Shown in pieces: positions 33,401 through 45,609 of a stretch of DNA of 49,339 nucleotides. The notes under the pieces were generated by a model. That model did not search any database and was not told the origin of the DNA. It worked only from the letters and a program-made list of their open reading frames with translations. The position numbers and the translations under genes are program-made. Source of the DNA: Gnetum montanum (Eukaryota; Streptophyta; Gnetopsida; Gnetales; Gnetaceae); contig MNCI01020967.1 of assembly GCA_015680685.1 (NCBI GenBank), positions 1 to 49,339 on the forward strand, given 5' to 3'. How positions within the stretch are numbered: the first letter of the stretch is position 1; every line of letters begins with the position of its first letter.

Positions 33401-36083
33401 TAGGCTTGGGGGGACCTAAGATGGTGCATTCCCTAGCCATCTTTTCTACCAAAAAATCTTCCTATTTTTTTGAACTGGGAGGCTGCAATGTCATTTTTGT
33501 TGCTTGCCTTTGCATGGTAGAGACACTTGAATGTTTTGGTACGTTAATGAAAAATGGTGCCTAGGGTGTTGGCACAGGTGGTGGTTCAACTTTGAGCACA
33601 AAGGGTGTAGGGACGGATGTCTGAGGAGGAACCTTAAGGACAAATGATTATTGTGATGTCATTTTTGATATTGTCAGGGTTGTTATGTTACAGGGAGGCA
33701 CATGCACCACAAATGGTTGTCATGGTGATTCTGGATTATTTTCAATGCCAATAACATTGATAGTGTACCCCACATTATTAGCATTTAGGAGGTCCTTGTA
33801 AACATGCATTGACTGATTTTTAGGGCGAACAGGACCACTTTCGTCCAGGACCATCTTGCCCTAATTGATCATGCATTCGATATTGTCTTTCAATGCTAAA
33901 TAGTAGTCTGTACTATGACCACACAGTTGGTGCTAGTCAAAGAAACGTTCTAGCTTGAAGTTCTTAGGAACTGGTGGCTCATTGGGCGTGGCCAAGGAGG
34001 GATTCCTAAGAATTTTGCGGTACCATTCATGATGTTTAATTACTTCCTCTGACATCCATTTATGTTGTATACACCCAGCTCCCAACAGTTGCTTCAAAAT
34101 TTCTAAAGGCTTAATGGGCAAGGGGGTGTAATTGGAGTGATCTTTGCACTCAAAGTTGGGCCTAAGTTGGGTTGGCGTCTCAAGTGCTGATGTTGAGGGC
34201 TGACCGGTGTTTCTTGAACTAGGTGTGGTGTTGGGTGCTATGGCCAATATCTTGTTATTTTTGTTGTTGGGCTTATTCTCATTGGCTACAGTAGCCAACA
34301 TGGTTGTTACGACCTTGCCCTTCTCTTTGTCCTTTTTGATGTGTGCATTTTTGTATGTAACATAGGCCGAGTCTTTGCTAACTTTGGTTGTGTCCTAGAG
34401 AGGGAGCATGGGGCTAGGTAGTAAAGCTTTGACTTAATAAAGTCATTTACTACTCCCTTGAAGATGGCCAACAAGTGGGCCTCAACGATAGGCTCATGTA
34501 TCTCATTCAAGGTGGTGCTCCACCACTGTATGAATCTCTGCATAGACTCTAGCAGGTCCTGCTTGATGCTCATCATCTGGTCCAACGTGACCTCTGGTTT
34601 CAAGTTATACTTGAAGTAGGTTACAAACTGACTCAGTAGCTCCTCCAAGGTTGAGATGGAGGCACGTGGGAGCACACAATACCAGTCTAGAGCTTTGCCT
34701 ATCAAATACATGGCAAAGACATGGATGATGGTGTGTGGCCATTTTTGCAATAGTAGTGATTCAGATCTAAACATTACCAAATGTGCATTGGGATCACCCT
34801 CCCTATCGTATTTTGTAAATTGGGGAAGTGGCACCCTAGGGGGAAATCTAAGCATGGGGATAGTTAGGCTGATAGGGTCATCATGGTAAAATTTCATGAC
34901 TTATATAATGTCAAAACTGGTGGCTTTGAGGCATTTGATTTCCTCAGTGAGGATCTAGATGAGAAGGAAAACCTAATCTAGACCCAAGGACATTGTAGAT
35001 GCTTACAGGTTTGCCTGAGCAGCCATCATTGATGGCGTTGTAAAGGCAGCGGTGTGGCCCATGGGGGGTGCCATTGGGGATACTCCTACAAATGGTGTTG
35101 CCTAGGCAGTCCACCACCCAGTGGGTGGTGCTATTGGGGCGACAGTCATTGGTGGTGCTGTGGGGTTGGTAACTTGCCTGGTTGGTGGGACAGCCCACAA
35201 CCCTATGTGTGGTTGTACTACATGTGAAAGCTAGTGTGCTTGGAGTTGCACATAGTATGAAACTTGAGATGGTTGTGCAGTAGGTAAAGAAGTGGTTGGC
35301 ACCCATCACGCAGTTGAGACTAGGTTTACTACTAGTGGTGGGACGGGCGCAAACAAGGGACTAGGGGTAAAGCTCATATGCAACTGTGATGTGGGTAGAG
35401 TGTGAACATATGGCAACGTAGCTATGACTAACATTGGGTACGATGCTGGGGCAGACTAGGAAGGAAGGGTGACTGGGAAAGAAGTTGAAGGGCCCACTTG
35501 CTAGTACGTAGAAGGTACAGGATGGCTACCTATGGCTAACAAATGTGTGGGTTGTGGTGGGGTTGTGGTAACCACGAAGGGGGTAGAAGCAAAGAGCAGG
35601 TTCAACCAAAAGACAGTGGTGGGAGGGATAGCTGCAGCATAGGTTTGGCCACCACCTTTGGAGTGGGAGTCCAAGTCTCCCTATTCATCTTGAAACACCT
35701 CATCATAGTTAGATGTTGTGTCCCATTTCCTAGACCTACTCACTAATATTAGCTAGTTTAACATCCATTGATACACTTCAGTCAACGAGATGGTGATATC
35801 AAAATGTAGGGATGAAATCCCTCCCATTCCAGTGGAGGAATTTGAAGTTACATTTATCCTCAAGTTCCTAGTGGTCCAAGGGTAGATTCACCTAGACTTT
35901 TTCATAGAGGAAGTCATATTGCTCTGTGTTCTGCACCAAGTGCTCAAGTGAAAGGTGTCGCAGTCTAAGGGACTGACATGGTGCCAACACTGGGCTAGGT
36001 GGGTGCTCGGGGCCTGTCATGTTTTGAACTGAGTACGGAACCTCCAGGTTCAACGTGGGAATGGGAGTGGTTACAGGAATCAT
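33401..36083 (-). pseudogene. Gag polyprotein, element D
   Basis: Start taken at the ATG at 36083 (MIPVTTP), by homology with element B. The N-terminal part carries PCQSLRLRHLSLEH. A Pro/Thr/Ala-rich region (about 34950-35600) leads to the gag domain at 34307-34897 (YDREGDPNAHLVMFRSE, LIGKALDWYCVLP, FKYNLKPEVTLDQMMSIKQ). A degenerate zinc-knuckle-like motif (HQLCGHSTDYYLALK) lies near 33890-33940, and PFVVHVPP-type repeats at about 33560-33720 lead to protease. Stops interrupt the N-terminal and linker parts, while the capsid domain is open for about 196 residues. Confidence 0.85.
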
Positions 36084-36489
36084 TTTCTTGTTGTAAAAGG
36101 AAAACTGTAAAAGAAGAGATAAGCTAAAACAAGGTATTCTAGGGAGTGTCAGAAGCTAGCTTCCTTCACTGTTACACCTACTATGCAAGTAGGAGGGTTA
36201 CGCTAAAAGGTTCACTATGCCTCATGAGACATAGGCAGCATAGCATAGTCAACAAAGTAAACATGGTAAGGTAAGAAATTGTAGGCTTTTTTCCTACCGG
36301 GTCCTAGAGGAACCATTGTTGTGACCAATCTGCACCANGTCCTACCGGGTCCTAGAGGAACCATTGTTGTGACCAATCTGCACCACATAGTACGTAGACA
36401 ACCAAAAGGATGTCACATCTATGCTAGTAGATGACAGGGTATAGATAGTATCCAAGATTACCTATGATACACAGAAAGGGCACAAAGGG
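36084..36489 (-). other. Leader of element D with an assembly duplication
   Basis: Leader between PBS and gag. The 45 bases 36293-36337 recur at 36341-36385 around an N at 36338, a likely assembly overlap. No tandem repeat of the A or F kind. Confidence 0.7.
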
Positions 36490-36506
36490 CCCTCCTTCTA
36501 GCGCCA
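36490..36506 (-). other. Primer-binding site, element D
   Basis: Minus strand TGGCGCTAGAAGGAGGG, 5 nt from the LTR end. Identical to A and F. Confidence 0.85.
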
Positions 36507-36511
36507 AAAAT

Positions 36512-38698
36512 TATAGCGATTGAAAACGTTGATGACTAGAACATTGAGAGATCACTGAGCACATAGCCTAACCTTGAATCTGTGTGAGGACCATGCTAGA
36601 GTAAACAGAAGCAAGGTGCCCTGAACGGTCTGGTTGATTAGACAGGGACTTAACCAGTGTATAATAATCATCTGTAAACATTAGTTTTAAAGATGTTCTA
36701 TGCACATTGAGTGATGAGAAACAAATGTAAATCGATTGAGAATAATGCAAAACATGAAAATAACAAAACAAAATGAAGCAGGCTTGGGTGAGAAAGTGCA
36801 CCGCCCCAAGATCGAGGGATCTAATCTTTGCTTAACTGAAGGAGATGCATAACAGAGCGGCAGTGTGGACAAGCATAGCTTACAATGAAGTAGTATGGTC
36901 ACAACTCCTTAAACTGCTATCAACATCTTACTAACAGGGTCCTTCTGCTTGCCAATCTACTTGCCAAGACTAATTGCCAATAAGCCAAAATGCTAGAATG
37001 CCAAACATGCTCAAAAGCTAACCATGCTACAAATACCAGAAGCCAACCATTGGAATGATGAATCCAAAATCCAACCCTTTGAACATTATTTTCCAGGGTA
37101 TTTATAGGGCCAAGAGTAGGAGAAAAACATGGTTTGGATTCCATGTGTCCTGGGTCCCACAGAGTGCAAACATGACTATGTCGTGCTGCTATGTAATATT
37201 AGATGTGGAACCTACTATGTTGTGATCATACCGTTCAAGGTGCATGTGCCAGAGTCCAATGAGCTACCATGTTTATTACAAAAAATTCCAACAATGAATG
37301 CAAAGTGGAGCCTGTGCTCTAGGACTACATCTTCCCTACTCTTGTAGGAAAAGTCAAGAATAGGAACAACTTTGGGGTCAGTTAGGGGGATGCAAAATAA
37401 AGCAAACTTGCTAATCTTGTTCGTTGGAGAGGTGCAGAGACGAGAGTAACCATTGCCAATAATTCTTGGAGCTAACCAAAGATATCTTGGGACTTCCATG
37501 TGTGTATTATGTTGTTTATGCTTCCCAGCATACTGGAGTAGCGTAAACACTCACACAGTACGTTGTGCTATGTTGCATAGCTAGCATAGCGTAGTCGCCA
37601 GTCTTGAAAGAAATCTTGCCTGAAAGCTGAGAATACCTATTTGAGGTCTATCCAGGCAAGCAACTACAACCCTATCTTTTATGCTGGAGGATCTTAGGAC
37701 CTGCTGAGTTCATCCTCAGGACACTTTGGTGCTTTGTGTCCTTGCTACACTATGTTATACTATGTAGCATAACACAGCATAGCAGCCGTTGTGACATGCA
37801 TCCTCGTCTGATCTGCAATGCTTTTTCAAGAGACTTTGCTTTAGGCACGAGGGCTAAGTGGGATAGGTAGTTTTGGAGGTCGAAGTGTGGCCAAGTGCAA
37901 TCCTCTTACTAGGACCACTTGGCAGAGGACCTTTGTATGTTCTATCCTTGCTACACTGTGCTACGCGACAATGTAGCACAGTGTAGCACCTAATGTAACA
38001 TGCATTTTGACTCAATCTTGTAAACGTTCTATCACAGGATGTTAGTCATGTTCTAGCACGTTAGTAGAGAAAACCTATTTGTCAATTGAAGCATGGGCAA
38101 ATGTGCTTACTCCATCAGGTCCATATGAGTAGGAGTATCATCAGAGTGCATCCCTGCTACACTACGTAGCGTAGCATAGCATAGCACTTAAGTGAAGAGG
38201 ACTTTTGATCAAATTTGCCACATTTTTGTTGTATCACATTGCTCATGCATCAAGGATAAAGTGGAGCAAATATCCTAAAGGACTAAATTATTGTCAATCT
38301 ACATATTTTGGGTGCAATTAGTCTCCCCAAGGCTTGCTACACTATGTAGCATAGCAGGTCTTGCAATTAGAAAACTTGCCGAACTATTTCGTTCATCTTG
38401 AACACTTTTGGCAGCTCCTACCATCGTCCCTAGGTAGACCATCAGCCGAGTCAAGTGTTCAGCTGGGCAAGCTAGAGAGTGCAGCAAGCCTCAGCCTGGG
38501 TGATAGAAAATTTGTTGGACTGTGTGGTCTAGCCCCAATGCCTCTTTCATGTAGACTAGCCTTATGGCTGGGTGCCACGTTGACTTTTCCATAGAGAGTA
38601 TTGTCTCCATGGTCCAACGTGACACCATGCTTATGGGGACCCTTGCCCAAATTATTGGACTATTGAATCATGAGAATCCAAAAATTTATGGTGTTTCA
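36512..38698 (-). repeat. 5' LTR of element D
   Basis: 2187 bp, aligned end to end with 18678-20816. U3 starts TGAAACACC at 38698 (minus). TATAAATA is intact on the minus strand at 37099-37106. Five GCTAC/GTAGC inverted repeats lie near 37565, 37743, 37949, 38155 and 38334, embedded in diverged ~180-205 bp repeats. Confidence 0.9.
37099..37106 (-). promoter_or_regulatory. TATA box of 5' LTR, element D
   Basis: TATAAATA in the context CCCTATAAATACCC on the minus strand, about 590 bp from the LTR inner end. It would drive gag-pol. Confidence 0.65.
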
Positions 38699-41600
38699 AT
38701 GCTAGCTAGCTAGCATGGAAAACAAAAATCTAAGTAAAAATATGATAAAACATGGTCAAACAAGTAGCTGAAACCTAAATCTAGGAGTTGTGCATTCCTT
38801 AGCTTCATGTTGAGATCATTTGAGTTAGTTTTGAGTGTCAAAACATGCTAAAATGGCTTCCCTCCATGCCTCCCCATTTTTCCATGCTAAGCATAACATC
38901 CCCAACATGGAAAAATGGGGGGACACTTATTCCATATATTTAGGGTGGTTCAGGATCACATTAACCAAGTTCCTACACCCTTAGGGTTGTAGATCATGAT
39001 TCTACAATTTTATGGTTAATCTTGGTCACATTTGGAGGTCATGCAATGATATCTAAGGTCTCACCCCCTTATTACCATACTAGGGAAGTTACTCTAGCAT
39101 GGAAGATTGGGAAGGATGTGTTTTGAAGGCTAAAACAAGATCAAAGCCACATACTCTTAAGGCTATTATGTCCTAGGCTTCTCCGATGTAGATTTTTGAT
39201 CTACAAGAGTGTCATCAAAAGTGGAAAAGTAGCTTTCCCATTTTTTTCCACACTACTAGCATGAAATGGGCCTTCTCCATCATGGATGGAATAAGAATCT
39301 TAGATCTAGGTTAATTCAAGTCACAATCAACCATGCATGTTAGCTCCCAGAGTTGTTGAAGTCAAAGGCTAGGGTTTTAGGTCAAATTTTGGTAGTTTTG
39401 AGCATTTCTAACTATTTTTTAGGCTTCTCCCCTTTCTTCCACACTAGGGATGCTATACTCAATGTGAAAAATTGGGGGAACAATTATTTGATAATTTAGG
39501 ATAAACTTCCTAAGGTTTGAAGGCTCTAATGACTACTGACAAGGTTCTTCGATACATGCAAGGTCATTTGATGTCATTCTAAGGTGTCTATGAGTTTCAA
39601 ATGAGTCTTCCTCTTAGTCTCCATGTTGCCTAATGTGGAAGAGAGGGCACCTAGTATAGAAGAATTACAAATCCTGGATCTGGACAAATTTTAACCTCAA
39701 TCGACTATGCATCTATGCTTCCAACGTTACTGGGGTCAAGGACTAGGGTTTGAGGATAAAACTAGTTAGTGTAGAGGCCCACCAGGTGGTTTATTTAGCT
39801 TCCTTACTTTCTTCCACACTAGGGATGATATGCATAGTGTGGAAGATCAGGAAAGTAGCTTTTTATCCATTTGAAGTTACTTTTACAAGGTTTGAGGGCT
39901 CGAGAAGATGTAAACTTGGTCTTAAGATTCATGTAAGCTATAGGGTGTCTACTTAAGGTGTTCAATGGTCATTTTGATGTTCCCAAAAAGTTTTATCCTT
40001 ACTTCCATATGAGTCAATGTGGAAGAGGGGGCTCCCAATGTGCAAGAACTAAGAAACCCTACTTTTTACCATTTTCTAATTTTTCTAGTCATGCATGTGG
40101 GTTTCTAAGGTTTCTAGTATTGACTATTGCTACCTATTGTAAAACTTCTATTGTTTTAATGGCTAGGATGTGGTTTTTTGATGTTTTTTCCTTTCTTAAA
40201 TGCTAGGGGAAAAAGGATTTTGGGTATTCATTGTTAATTTTAGTGAGTCTAAGAGTTCTAGGATGCACCAATAGGGTCCTAGAAGACACAAGGCTTTCTA
40301 ATGTCTGTTTAAGGCATCTAAAGGCTATTTTGAAGTTCCCCCAAATTTTCCCCTATGCTTCCATGCTAGCTAGCATGGAAGAGGTGACTCTAAGTGTGGA
40401 GGAACTAAGGTGCCTTGCTTTTCATTAAATTTTTCTAGTTTCGGCTATGTATGCATGTCCATAGGATTGCTGGTGTTGACTATCAATGTCTAGGGTCCAA
40501 ATCTAGTTATTTTGAAGGTTGTAAGAGGGTTTTTAGGCTTTCCTACCTCCCTCCCCATCCATCCACATTGGGGTTAGGATGCTAAGCATGCATGGAATCC
40601 TCCTCAACATGTAGAACCCTAGGGAAGCAAGTTTGGATCATTTCATGTGACTTCCAGAAGTTTGGTGGCTTCTAAAAGGGTTGAGTTGCTTTCCAAAGTC
40701 AAACTTCATGCAAACTTCAATGATTTTGGCTTTCCCCCTTCCATCCATGCTAAGACTAGAATGTTCAACATGAAGGAGGTCCTCTCTACAGTTGAAGAAT
40801 CTTAGGGGATTGATTTTTATTGATTTTTGGCATTCTAGTGGCTTCCAAAAAGGCTATATAGGTTCTAGTATTAGTACTAGATAGTTTGACATTGTTTTCT
40901 TACATCTAGGACCTACCCTCCCCCCACCCCCCACCCCCCAAAAAAAACTAATCTTTTTAGCTTCATCCACCTAGTTTCCACACTCAGCAACATGGAAGAG
41001 GTCTCCCCAACATGGAAGAATCAAGAAAATCATATCTAGGCTAATTCAATAATCAATTGACTATGCATGTTAGCCTTTGGGATTGTCAGTGTCAACTATT
41101 AATGCTTGGTATCAAGATTCACTAGATTAGATACTCCTAGATGCCTCATGCAATCTCCTCCCCTTCCTCCATGCTTGGCATGATGGGCCTAGCATGGATG
41201 AGAGGGGGATAATAGTTTTCTTAGGTTTTCCTACATACCCCCTAGGTTTCCACATTTGGCAACATGAAGGAAGCATTCACTATCATGGAATAGGATATGG
41301 ATAGAGAATTAACTTGTTCTAAGATCATTCTAGGGTACCAAAGGTTGTGAGGGGTTACTAGGCTTCAAAATATGGCTACTAGGTAATCGGTTTAGGTAAT
41401 TTTGATATTCTCCCATCCGTGCATGCTAGGGATGAGATTCTTAGCATGGATGAGACCTCCCCTAGCATGGAATCACAAAATCCCAAGGTTTTAACCACTT
41501 TACAGTAGGTTTGGTAAGGTTCTAGGGCTGTAGAGGGTGCTTGGAGGAGTTCAAGGTCATGTGGGCCCACTTCGAAGCTCAAACATGGGCTAGTTGAATG

Positions 41601-41900
41601 TTGGGAGGTAAGAATTGATGTTACCCTCCTTCTTCCATGCTAGGTAGTGCTTCCCTAGCATGGAAACCCATGTTGTCCAATTTTTCCCATTTCTAACCCC
41701 TTTTGGAAGCCTAAGGTTGAAGAAGGTAAGTTTTGGCTACTAAAAATGGTAAAAAGGCTATGTTTTAACAATTTTAGGAGGTGGGAAACATGTATCCATG
41801 TTGGGTATGATATCCCCAAGATGGGTGCATGCACATTAAGTCTTGATTATTTTTCTATGTGTTAAAAGTAATCAAAACTTAGTGTTGATACAATTTTATG
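38699..41900. repeat. Diverged ~360-390 bp tandem repeat array
   Basis: Recurring landmarks mark each unit: ACTATGCATGTTAGC..GTTG (near 39330, 39705, 40090, 40447 and 41057), TTCCACACTAGGGATG or TTCCATGCTAGCTAGCATGG, and AGTGTGGAAGA. Spacing is about 375, 385 and 357 bp, then roughly two periods. Units are strongly diverged. No gene is seen; short frames in it are not conserved between units. Element D interrupts the array on its left side. Confidence 0.7.
40916..40939 (-). other. G-quadruplex-capable C-tract
   Basis: Plus strand runs of 3, 6, 6 and 6 C separated by single T or A, followed by eight A. The minus strand therefore has four G-runs with one-base loops. Confidence 0.7.
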
Positions 41901-43956
41901 GCTAAGAGTGGAGATGTATGGTGGGGCCCCCAACCTAAAAATTTTAAAATTAAAATTTTGAGCTTAACTCCCACCAATATTAGCATAGAAGATAATTTTT
42001 CCCCTTTACACTTCACTGCATTTGGGGTTGTGGTGTACTGAATTAGCAACTAGGTTTTAGAGCTAACCATTTAGGTTTAGATGCAATTTTTATTGTCAAA
42101 TTTTCTAAGTTTTTTATCACAATTCCATTTTTCACAAAAAACACACTAGGAGGGAGACCAAACCAATATTTCTTGTTGCAAAGAGCATCAATATTCAATT
42201 TTTAAGTCTCTAATCTTCCTCGTAGCTAGCGTTGCACTCCCATTCTTGCCAAAATTCAACCATTCCTAACATTGGTGCAACAACTATGGTGCCTAAGTAG
42301 TGTGGAGGGAAAAGTTAGAATCCAAGGATTCAAAAGGTAGATGAACATGAAAGAGGCCTATCAAGGCTACCTAGACCCATCTCAATCTAGGCTTCATCCA
42401 TGGCTACTTCAAGGTAGGCATTTTTAACCCTTTTTTCTCTAGTTTCTAGCCATTTTTCTTATTTTTTCTCGCCATGTGTAGTATCATTTTTTTCAGATCT
42501 ACACTGATAGAGGGAGTAAAATGAAATTCTAACAAAATGAAAACTCTTATTTTGGATATTTCTACATGAATCTATGGTTGTTTCATTGTTTTAACCTTGG
42601 TAGATTTGATTTTTAAAATTAGGCTTGTTGTTTTCATGCTTTTTTACAAAATTTGGGGGTAAGGTCATTTTTCTCAAATCTAGGCCAAAGGATTTGTCAA
42701 AATTAAATTCCAAAAAACTTCAACCCCTTTATATTGATGTTTTTTTAAATGAGTATCAATTATTTTGGCTATTTTTAGATATTTTTTATGGCTATGTTAA
42801 GTTGGGCTTTATGGATTTTTAGCTTTTTAGCAAATTTTTTTTATGAAAAAAGCAAACAAAATTTTGCATTTCATCCTAAGAAAAAGGCTGCATATTTTTC
42901 AACTTTGATATTATATATTTGTAGCCCTACGTTCGAGATTTCCAATAGACAATATTTCATTCAATTTGGATTAATAACAACGAAGTTGTATCTATTTTCG
43001 TAAGGTCATGTAGTTAGGTTTTTTATGCCATTTTTTAGAATTTTATATAAATTCATGAATTTTTTTGAAGTGAAAAACAAAGGTTTTTCCTTTTTTTGGT
43101 TATGCATGGGTCAGTCTTGGCTTCAGCTTTCCAATGGAACTGGAACCACTCCGTTTGGATTAGAAATGAATTTCTAATAAACTTTTCATTAAAACTGTGT
43201 AAGAAGGGGTTTGTGCCATTTTCAAATTTTCATCCAAATTAATGAATATTTTCCAAAAAAATGACAATGGTTTTGAATTTATATTACATGTGGGTACATA
43301 GGGCTTGATTCAAGATTTCAAATAGATGTGGAGTTACTCCATTTGAAGTTTAAACACATTTTTAATAAACTTTCTCCAAAACTTGCGCAAAAGGGTGTTA
43401 ATGGTGACCACTATGGTTTTTGCTACATTTGGTTATATTTTATGCAAAATATGGTTTTTATTTCAGGTTGTAACACCTATGGTTGGAAGGCTTATGATTT
43501 CAGTATCTCTTTTGTTGTGAAATCACTAAAATTGAAGCCCTAATGAATTATTAATGAATTTTTTGTTATGGCTATGTCAATATGGCTAAATTTTGGATGT
43601 GGTTAACATGCTTAGAGATTACTTTTGTTAATCTCCATGCTCTTGGTAAAATTTTGATCATGATCTAAATTTTCTTTTAAAAGTTATAAGTATTTTTTCT
43701 ATTTTTTGGTAATGTTTATGCTAATGGCTATTTTCTAGATTTTAAATTTGGCTATGTGTCACTATGCTATAATGTTTTGGCTATTATGTGTGAGTCTATA
43801 AAAGGTTGTAATCATGTTGTTACAAATTATTTAAGTAAATTTTAATAAACACCTTAAAGCTTTTCACAAGAGCTAATTTCAACCCCAACTAAGGTGTTTT
43901 TTCAAACTTGTTAGAAAATTTCCATCGAACCTAATATTTTTGTTTTGTCATGCAAG
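41901..43956 (+). other. AT-rich region upstream of copy E, probable long intron
   Basis: AT-rich with long T runs. A possible short upstream exon (42352-42418) ends at CAAG|GTAGGC. It is not similar to exon 1 of copy D, so this is tentative. The region ends at the acceptor TGCAAG before 43957 and includes the ~190-bp repeats listed separately. Confidence 0.4.
42925..43440. repeat. ~190-bp tandem repeat, about 3 copies
   Basis: Each copy has a TTCCAATAGA-like start, CCATTTGGATTA or CCATTTGAAGTT, TAATAAACTTT, and a TTTTAGAATTTTATATAAATTCATGAAT-like part. Copies start near 42935, 43125 and 43315. Confidence 0.6.
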
Positions 43957-45609
43957 GTTTTCTTGAAGCCCGTACTCATCATCAAGGAGTTAGTGGGCAC
44001 CTTGTGCTACATTGGCTTCCCTAAGGTAAATATCCCTCTACCTTACATGACCTTGGACAAGGTCTCGCTATGGTTCCAACTAGTAGCAAGGTAGTTCCTT
44101 GCCTACATCCTTCATAACTTTAGTATGATACTATGGTCGCACTTGTCTATAGATGTGGATGGGGTCATAGTGGAGACTATTTCCTTAGGCATTGGGACTA
44201 ATTACTAGGTTTATTACTGAAAATATACCTTTTAAAATAGTAGGGATAACTACAGATGCAATTAGTCCACACTACCTTACAAAGATCTAGACTATGTCAC
44301 AGTATAGTCAGTATAATGCTAATAATACTTTGATGGTGGCAAATAGAGCCCACATGTAATTCCAGAACCCACCATGCACTATGTATCATCTACAAGGGTA
44401 AGCATGGTTATTATAATATTTTTATGTTTTTTTGGATTTATTGGCTAAACTACTCTTCCTAACTTCGTCAGTTTTGCGAACTTCTTGCAAATAATGGGTT
44501 AGTGATTAAGGTTTGATCACTAATGATCAAATCTTGGTGGTAGCTTGGACCACCTTAAATGAATTTTCCAAAGGCCCCCAAATTAGAACCATTGTGTATG
44601 AATAGTTAAATTGGTACTTTGATGAATACACCGCTAAATTCAACCTTGTGTACAAGAATTGTGTGGATGAGAGGATGATACATAACTCCTGGGTGGGCTC
44701 CAAAAGCTCCTTGGATCAAACCTTGGTAGCTAATACCTCCACTCAAACCACACCAAAGAAGAAGAAGAAAGCTAAACATAAAGGCTATGGCTTCTAATTT
44801 TTTATAGTTATGAAAATTATCAGTGTTCTATTCTTTTAACTTTTATATGTTGATGTTAACCATTTGGTTGTTTTCTTGTAGGACCTTTCATCTCTACTGA
44901 TGTCACCTTACCACTTGTAGGATGTCATGAGGAGAGCCTCATCCTCAAGCTTGATGAGGTGATACCATCACAATAGTGGCAAAAGGAATAGGCACTTGGA
45001 TACATTAAAGCAAACATTAAGCATGTGGGCTTGCTTTATTTGTTTATGGCACTTATCCCTTCCATCCCTGCTATGAGGATGCTTCATGTTATTAACTCCT
45101 TCAATTAAAGAGTTGATTGCTTCCACACCACCATCCAATATGTGCTAATTACCTTATCCATCAATGAAGGAACCTTTTGCAACTTTTTTGGTGCCCTCAC
45201 TGATGGGACAAAGGTTACCAGTAGAATAGTAAAGGAAGCATGTCATCAAAAGGAAGTTTCGAAGTGGCTTGGTGCCAACATGGGCCAATCCAAAATTTCC
45301 ATGGATAGCTTCATAGATCTTGACACAAAGGCATTTTATCCTTTGTTTAGGTCTCATGCATTTCATAAATTATTATCACAAAAGAATGTAATTGGTAGCG
45401 CACAGGGATGGACCTTTAAGAAGGTCCTAATTGACGACACCAATTTCAACTAGGTAGTTGCCTTGGCCATTGGGCTCCAAGATAAGATCCTTAGACTCTA
45501 TGAGGATACCTCTAGTATAATTCACAAGCATTTTATATTTTTCATAGGTTACTTGAAGAGCTTTACAAAGTTTCTAGTGATGTGAAGGATTGGATGACGA
45601 GTTGCCCAA
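43957..45609 (+). pseudogene. Multi-exon gene, copy E (truncated by LTR of element F)
   Basis: Fourth copy of the family. It opens with FLKPVLIIKELVGTLCYIGFPK after a CAAG acceptor (compare LKPVLIVLELVGVLCY in D), then YILHNFSMILWSH (near 44112). QILVVAWTTLNEF is near 44535, and a Lys-rich end PKKKKKAKHKG (44753-44785) resembles a nuclear localisation signal. After an intron ending near 44881 comes ITLSINEGTFCNFFGALTDG (45145), FYPLFRSHAFHKLLSQKN (45334), and FTKFLVM (near 45560). The sequence stops being homologous at the TGAAACACC of LTR F (45610). No protease or RT is seen beside it, so it may be a free-standing copy or a fragment. Confidence 0.68.

Larger units (their letters stand above)
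18678..38698 (-). mobile_element. Element D: complete giant Ty3/gypsy retrotransposon (~20 kb)
   Basis: Both LTRs are present in the same orientation (36512-38698 and 18678-20816), with PBS inside the 5' LTR and a polypurine tract inside the 3' LTR. Order in element sense: LTR, PBS, leader, gag, protease, spacer array, antisense gene, spacer array, RT, RNase H, integrase, spacer array, 3' region, PPT, LTR. The RT-RNase H-integrase order identifies Ty3/gypsy, and size and layout resemble the Tat/Ogre group. The LTRs differ at very roughly one base in eight by eye, so the insertion is old. No clear target-site duplication remains, but both flanks match one host repeat. Confidence 0.88.

Noticed and set aside
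18673-38703. Target-site duplication of element D
   Set aside because: The five bases on the left (TAGGG) and right (ATGCT) do not match. Age or a small boundary error could explain it; none is claimed.
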